7,672 bases of DNA, taken from assembly GCA_910588865.1 (NCBI GenBank), contig CAJUSJ010000127.1, positions 1-7,672 of the forward strand, read 5' to 3'. The notes under the pieces were generated by a model. That model made no database searches. It saw only the letters and a list, made by a program, of their open reading frames with translations, and was not told the origin of the DNA. Source of the stretch: an uncultured Lachnospiraceae bacterium (GTDB lineage Bacteria; Bacillota; Clostridia; Lachnospirales; Lachnospiraceae). Positions 5,401 to 7,672 of this stretch are shown piece after piece; the stretch's first letter is position 1; every line of letters starts with the position of its first letter. The position numbers and the translations under genes are program-made.

Positions 5401-6537
5401 GGCGTATGCCCCGATTTCCAGAAGGCTGTCGGGGAGGATTACCCGGTCCACGGCTTCATTTCCCTCAAAAGCCTCCTCGGCGATGACGGTGATGCCCTGG
5501 GGAACAGCCACCCTGGATTCACTGCCAAGATATTTTAATAATATGGTTCCGCTGATGAGAAAATTGTCCATAACCTGCCTGTGGACGGTTCGGACCAGCG
5601 GCGGAACCTCCTCCCCGGACAGACCGGAAATACCCTGAAACATGTATTCCATTTTGCCGCCAATGTGGATATGCCGCAGGGAAGTGCAGTTTTGGAAGGC
5701 ATTTTTGTGGATAAACACATTGTCATTGTGGAAAAACACCGTCTCCAGCCCGATACAGTTGCGGAAGGCCCGGCTCTCGATCTCTTTTAAGGAGGCAGGC
5801 AGCCTTACGGACAGGATGCCCCTCTTGTCAAAAAAGCAGCTTTTTCCGATGGCCTCCACGCCCTCGGGGATCTCCACATGTTTTAAATTGGTCAGGAATT
5901 TTACCACCCGCCGTCCATCCAGCTCCATCATCCGCAGCACATCCACGGCAATGGCCCGGACCAGGGAGGGAACGTCCATATGTCCGGCCACCACCTCCAC
6001 GGCATTGGGGAAACTATAGGTTTCTCCGCCGGAAAATGTTATGGACGACAGGCCGGAGCAGCTGGTGAACACATCACAGAGACAATCCTCCTGAAGCTCC
6101 GGTGAGATCACCAGCTCCTTTAACAGGACGTCGTTGACAAAGGCCTGTTTCCCCAGGCGGCGGACTCCCGGCATGGCTATGGAGGTCAGATTGTCACAGT
6201 AGAGAAACCCGCAGTCCCCCAGCTCTTTTACAGAAGGCGGAAGGGAAATGTGAGTCAGGCTGTGACAGCGGTGGAAGGCGTAAGGGCCGATGTGGGTCAG
6301 GTTGGATGGAATCTGAATGTCCTCCAGCTTGCGGCATCCCTTAAACGCCTCCGCCATGATGACGCGGACACTCTGGGGGAGGGATATCTTTTTCAGCGAC
6401 ACGCAGGCTTTGAAAGCGCCTGTTCCGATAACGCGGATGCCTTCCGGAACGGTTACGGATTCGGCTCTTCCGCCATAGGACAGGAGGGTGTCTTCTTCTA
6501 TGTGAAATTCACAGGGGATGGGGGGTTTTGTTGTCAT
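2461..6537 (-). CDS. Giant BspA-like leucine-rich-repeat protein (1358 residues)
   Basis: The protein is built almost wholly of BspA-type leucine-rich repeats (LRR_5 family), with the recurring pattern AF-x-x-C-x-x-L-x-x-I-x-L-P-x-x-V-x-x-IG. I count about 40-45 units by the F-x-x-C landmark. Repeat runs are broken by restart segments carrying a Y/D-G...VPEGI motif near residues 11, 190, 313, 568, 740, 997, 1074 and 1165, giving about eight modules. Such proteins form solenoids that usually bind proteins or surfaces. No signal peptide, transmembrane helix, lipobox, sortase motif or cell-wall domain is visible: the N-terminus MTTKPPIPCEFHIEED is polar. A cytosolic scaffold role is therefore likelier than adhesion, but this is inference. 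GGGAG (6545-6549) lies seven bases before the ATG, inside the 15-base gap after dus, so it is probably co-transcribed with dus. The frame is intact throughout. Biological role unknown. Confidence 0.95.
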   Translation of the reverse strand: MTTKPPIPCEFHIEEDTLLSYGGRAESVTVPEGIRVIGTGAFKACVSLKKISLPQSVRVIMAEAFKGCRKLEDIQIPSNLTHIGPYAFHRCHSLTHISLPPSVKELGDCGFLYCDNLTSIAMPGVRRLGKQAFVNDVLLKELVISPELQEDCLCDVFTSCSGLSSITFSGGETYSFPNAVEVVAGHMDVPSLVRAIAVDVLRMMELDGRRVVKFLTNLKHVEIPEGVEAIGKSCFFDKRGILSVRLPASLKEIESRAFRNCIGLETVFFHNDNVFIHKNAFQNCTSLRHIHIGGKMEYMFQGISGLSGEEVPPLVRTVHRQVMDNFLISGTILLKYLGSESRVAVPQGITVIAEEAFEGNEAVDRVILPDSLLEIGAYAFRDCLLLQTVEFPVRLTRLGAGAFENCVKLIRASLPPGLAKIEDNTFKHCHVLREITFQPDLEAIGEQAFYQCRCLREVNFPENLGSIGEMAFYRCDGLKEVCLPPSAAQVGSLAFARSGIKKARVFGSGLAFGRDIFSDCPRLKTLILEPGVRHMPDRMAFGCASLRQVILPNSLESVGRHPLVNTQFLKNLADKTRNRLETDGALENHEFLESDGILWDGTALSGNVTLPRTVRIVAGGAFYGNKKLTRIHFPETIAWIGPAALKGCENLIAVSWPGHVEEVRAEVCSGCVRLETFDTQAQIHTIDERGFFGCEKLKKLPVGQVHCLGKEALWGCRSLGAGPLWALIRAGENALGETCFPHIVGGILISGQEYRGEVCLPEGIRSIAPYAFAANQDITGIRLPAGLSHIGEGAFWGCENLEYVSFFHDSPDGQENFCSSMASSDPCRVDHRAFEKCISLREIHIHGDYVGSRVFSFCVSLKKAVLTGLPVLGQRLFEGCRSLEACVCPQAADIEEHCFRGCENLCFFDFTGIRRVGSGGFQNCDKLTKLELEDGVLIMPRAFEDCGRLEEIRLTGPRGILRVGEYGFSGCTALRKVVLKGREWRLGTYGDVTSDRLPHMVRLIFHSALSCFRVEGEDTITGYRGMGRIIRVPEGIRQIRAEVFRDRMGIREVEIPDTVEYIGARAFHGTAWLEERRKACPLVVVNHMLLDGSHCQGQVTVPEQVRLVCGWAFAGGTGIRRIRFLSQRVKVEEYAFRNCVCLEEMELADGSVIRFGGISDRQRRLPPVAMQAAADSLNCFKTDENNVLVECTGNIADLRMAEGITAVGERVFQDGNLLTRVYLPSTVNSIGRRAFAGCRWLTEVEHAVGLERIEAMAFSGCGRLERVELALCLRFIGSRAFENCTALREILIPEGVEEIPERAFFRCHSLETVKLPSTVKRIGREAFAFCKNLRLPEAGPDVIVEERAFEGCKNAEPD

Positions 6538-6544
6538 GTTTTTT

Positions 6545-6549
6545 CTCCC
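6545..6549 (-). promoter_or_regulatory. Ribosome binding site of the repeat-protein gene
   Basis: GGGAG followed by seven bases, AAAAAAC, then ATG at 6537. It occupies much of the short gap after the dus stop, which leaves no room for a separate promoter and supports co-transcription. Confidence 0.75.
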
Positions 6550-6552
6550 GGT

Positions 6553-7512
6553 TCATTCTTCTGTTTGCTTGTGGGAAAAGACCGTCAGGAGAAGCCCTCT
6601 AAGCTCCTCCAGACTGCCGCACTGGTACAGCTGCTGTTTGTACTTTTTAGTTCCCTTCCGTTTTTTCATATTGTAGGAGGCCAGTTTCCGTATGTAGGTC
6701 AGGGTAAAGGTCTCGTCATAATAAGTTCTGGTCAGTTCCAGCTGTTCCAGAAGAATGTCCAGAACGGTCTTGCGGCAGGGGGTTTTTGTCAGCTCGCTGA
6801 AGATAAAGGGATTTTCCAGGGCGTACCGGGCGATCATCACGCCGTCGGCCCCGGTGCGCTCCATCATCAGATGGGCATCCCGGGCGGAGAAGATCCCGCC
6901 GTTGGCGATGACGGGGATGGAGACGGCGGCTTTGGCGTGGGCGATCTCCTCATAATATGGAGTTCCGTCGTACATCATGCTGCGGCTGCGGCCGTGGATG
7001 GTGATCATGTCCGCCCCGGAACATTCGCACATGCGGGCAAATTCCGCGGCGAACATCTCATCTTCCCGGATTCCGGCGCGGCACTTGACAGACACCGGTT
7101 TTCCGCTTTTCTTGCAGGCCCGGATAACGGCCGAGGCCCTGGGCATGTCCAGCATCAGGGCGCTGCCCTCACCGCTTTTGAATACATTGGGCACAGGACA
7201 TCCCATATTGATGTCGATCAGGTCGAAGGGTTCCAGGAAAGGGCTCTGAGCCATCTGCTCCATGACCGCCGGGGAACCGCCCAGCAGCTGGACGGCCTTT
7301 ACGGGTTCTTCTTCGGTGGTGAACAGAAGCTGCCTGGTGGCTCTGTCCTTGTATTTCAGGGCATTGGCGCTGACCATCTCCGTAAAACACAGCCCTGCCC
7401 CCATCTGACGGGCAAGGAGGCGGAAAGGATAACAGGTGTATCCGGCCAGAGGCGCCATGAGGACGTTGGAGGGAAGAAGGAGCCCGCCGACACGAAGCTG
7501 TCTGATTTCCAT
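6553..7512 (-). CDS. dus: tRNA-dihydrouridine synthase
   Basis: A 319-residue FMN enzyme, normal length for bacterial Dus, that reduces specific uridines in tRNA loops to dihydrouridine using NADPH. The TIM barrel starts with the FMN-binding MAPLAGYT (19-26). INMGCP (101-106) carries the conserved Asn102 and the catalytic Cys105, which protonates the uracil ring. Lys143 (SVKCRAG), His173 (TIHGR), NGGI (204-207) and GADGVMIAR (221-229) supply flavin and phosphate contacts. Residues from about 245 form the helical tRNA-binding domain, rich in Arg and Lys around 275-292. The residue after VP in the Cys loop is Asn109 where Lys is more common; the significance is unclear. AGGAGG nine bases before the ATG at 7512 supports the start. 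It is the first gene of a probable operon with the repeat protein. Which tRNA position it modifies cannot be told. Confidence 0.95.
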   Translation of the reverse strand: MEIRQLRVGGLLLPSNVLMAPLAGYTCYPFRLLARQMGAGLCFTEMVSANALKYKDRATRQLLFTTEEEPVKAVQLLGGSPAVMEQMAQSPFLEPFDLIDINMGCPVPNVFKSGEGSALMLDMPRASAVIRACKKSGKPVSVKCRAGIREDEMFAAEFARMCECSGADMITIHGRSRSMMYDGTPYYEEIAHAKAAVSIPVIANGGIFSARDAHLMMERTGADGVMIARYALENPFIFSELTKTPCRKTVLDILLEQLELTRTYYDETFTLTYIRKLASYNMKKRKGTKKYKQQLYQCGSLEELRGLLLTVFSHKQTEE

Positions 7513-7521
7513 GGGATTTCA

Positions 7522-7527
7522 CCTCCT
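7522..7527 (-). promoter_or_regulatory. Ribosome binding site of dus
   Basis: AGGAGG, a full consensus core, nine bases before the ATG at 7512. Confidence 0.85.
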
Positions 7528-7560
7528 CTTCTCATTCTCAGCCCAATGGGTATATTTTTT

Positions 7561-7589
7561 ATTATAGCTTTTTTCACATTTCCGGACAA
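7561..7589 (-). promoter_or_regulatory. Sigma-A type promoter of the dus/repeat-protein operon
   Basis: The minus strand has TTGTCC (7584-7589, four of six matches) then a 17-base spacer and a perfect TATAAT (7561-7566). The start would be near 7554, giving a leader of about 42 bases. No operator-like dyad overlaps it. Confidence 0.75.
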
Positions 7590-7642
7590 GAGACTTTTAA
7601 AGTTACTGTTCAGGTAGCAATGTCATTTAGTTAAAGCATATA

Positions 7643-7667
7643 GTTAGATTCCCATAAGGGAACTAAC
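7643..7667. repeat. Hairpin at the right edge, possible end of an upstream gene
   Basis: GTTAG, a one-base bulge (7648), TTCCC pairs with GGGAA and CTAAC around the loop ATAA (7654-7657), ten base pairs in all. No clear U-tract follows on either strand (TATATGCTTT on the minus strand). It could be a weak terminator of a minus-strand gene beyond the window, or an operator upstream of the dus promoter. Confidence 0.4.
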
Positions 7668-7672
7668 CAAAA

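Noticed and set aside
2461..6537. The high cysteine content of the repeat protein as a metal-binding or disulfide system.
   Set aside because: The cysteines sit at the regular F-x-x-C position of the repeat consensus, where they are structural; clustering suggestive of metal sites is not seen.
7541..7560. Small dyad CCC-ATT-GGG in the dus leader as a riboswitch or attenuator.
   Set aside because: Three base pairs in a leader of about 42 bases is too little for a regulated structure.
6250..7617. Long plus-strand open frame of 455 codons opposite the start of the repeat gene and dus.
   Set aside because: It lies antisense to two well-supported genes, resembles no known family, and is explained by their codon pattern in a moderately GC-rich genome.

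Overview
The window looks like a chromosomal segment of a gut-type Clostridia, most likely Lachnospiraceae. This is inferred from gene content (a giant BspA-like leucine-rich-repeat protein, an aldo/keto reductase with a ferredoxin-like tail, a MATE exporter), from strong AGGAGG-type ribosome sites and from the moderate GC of most genes. No species can be named from the sequence alone. There are no rRNA or tRNA genes, CRISPR repeats, transposases or phage genes.

Layout, right to left on the minus strand, which carries most genes. A clear promoter (7561-7589) drives a tRNA-dihydrouridine synthase gene (6553-7512). After 15 bases comes a 1358-residue leucine-rich-repeat gene (2461-6537), so these two form a probable operon. 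Further left, also on the minus strand, are a 358-residue aldo/keto reductase fused to a C-terminal cysteine-rich Fe-S segment (488-1564), a terminator-like hairpin (388-427), a near-consensus promoter (223-251), and the first 58 codons of a MATE-family exporter that runs off the window at base 1.

Between the aldo/keto reductase and the repeat protein lies a plus-strand, visibly AT-richer cassette (about 1600-2415). It holds a two-gene type II toxin-antitoxin module: an 82-residue antitoxin-like protein overlapping by one base the start of a 134-residue VapC-like PIN-domain toxin. Its upstream region has two candidate -10 boxes, each overlapping a short palindrome. It ends in a strong intrinsic terminator whose stem and U-tract are also the last codons of the convergent repeat gene. 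A 9-base direct repeat containing a Shine-Dalgarno core flanks the cassette. If this marks an insertion, the ancestral order may have been dus, repeat protein, reductase on one strand.

I see no evidence for an entirely new multi-gene system. The most worthwhile leads are the toxin-antitoxin cassette with its unassigned antitoxin and insertion-like flanks, and the very long repeat protein with no visible export signal, built from about eight restarting modules and coupled to a tRNA-modification gene.
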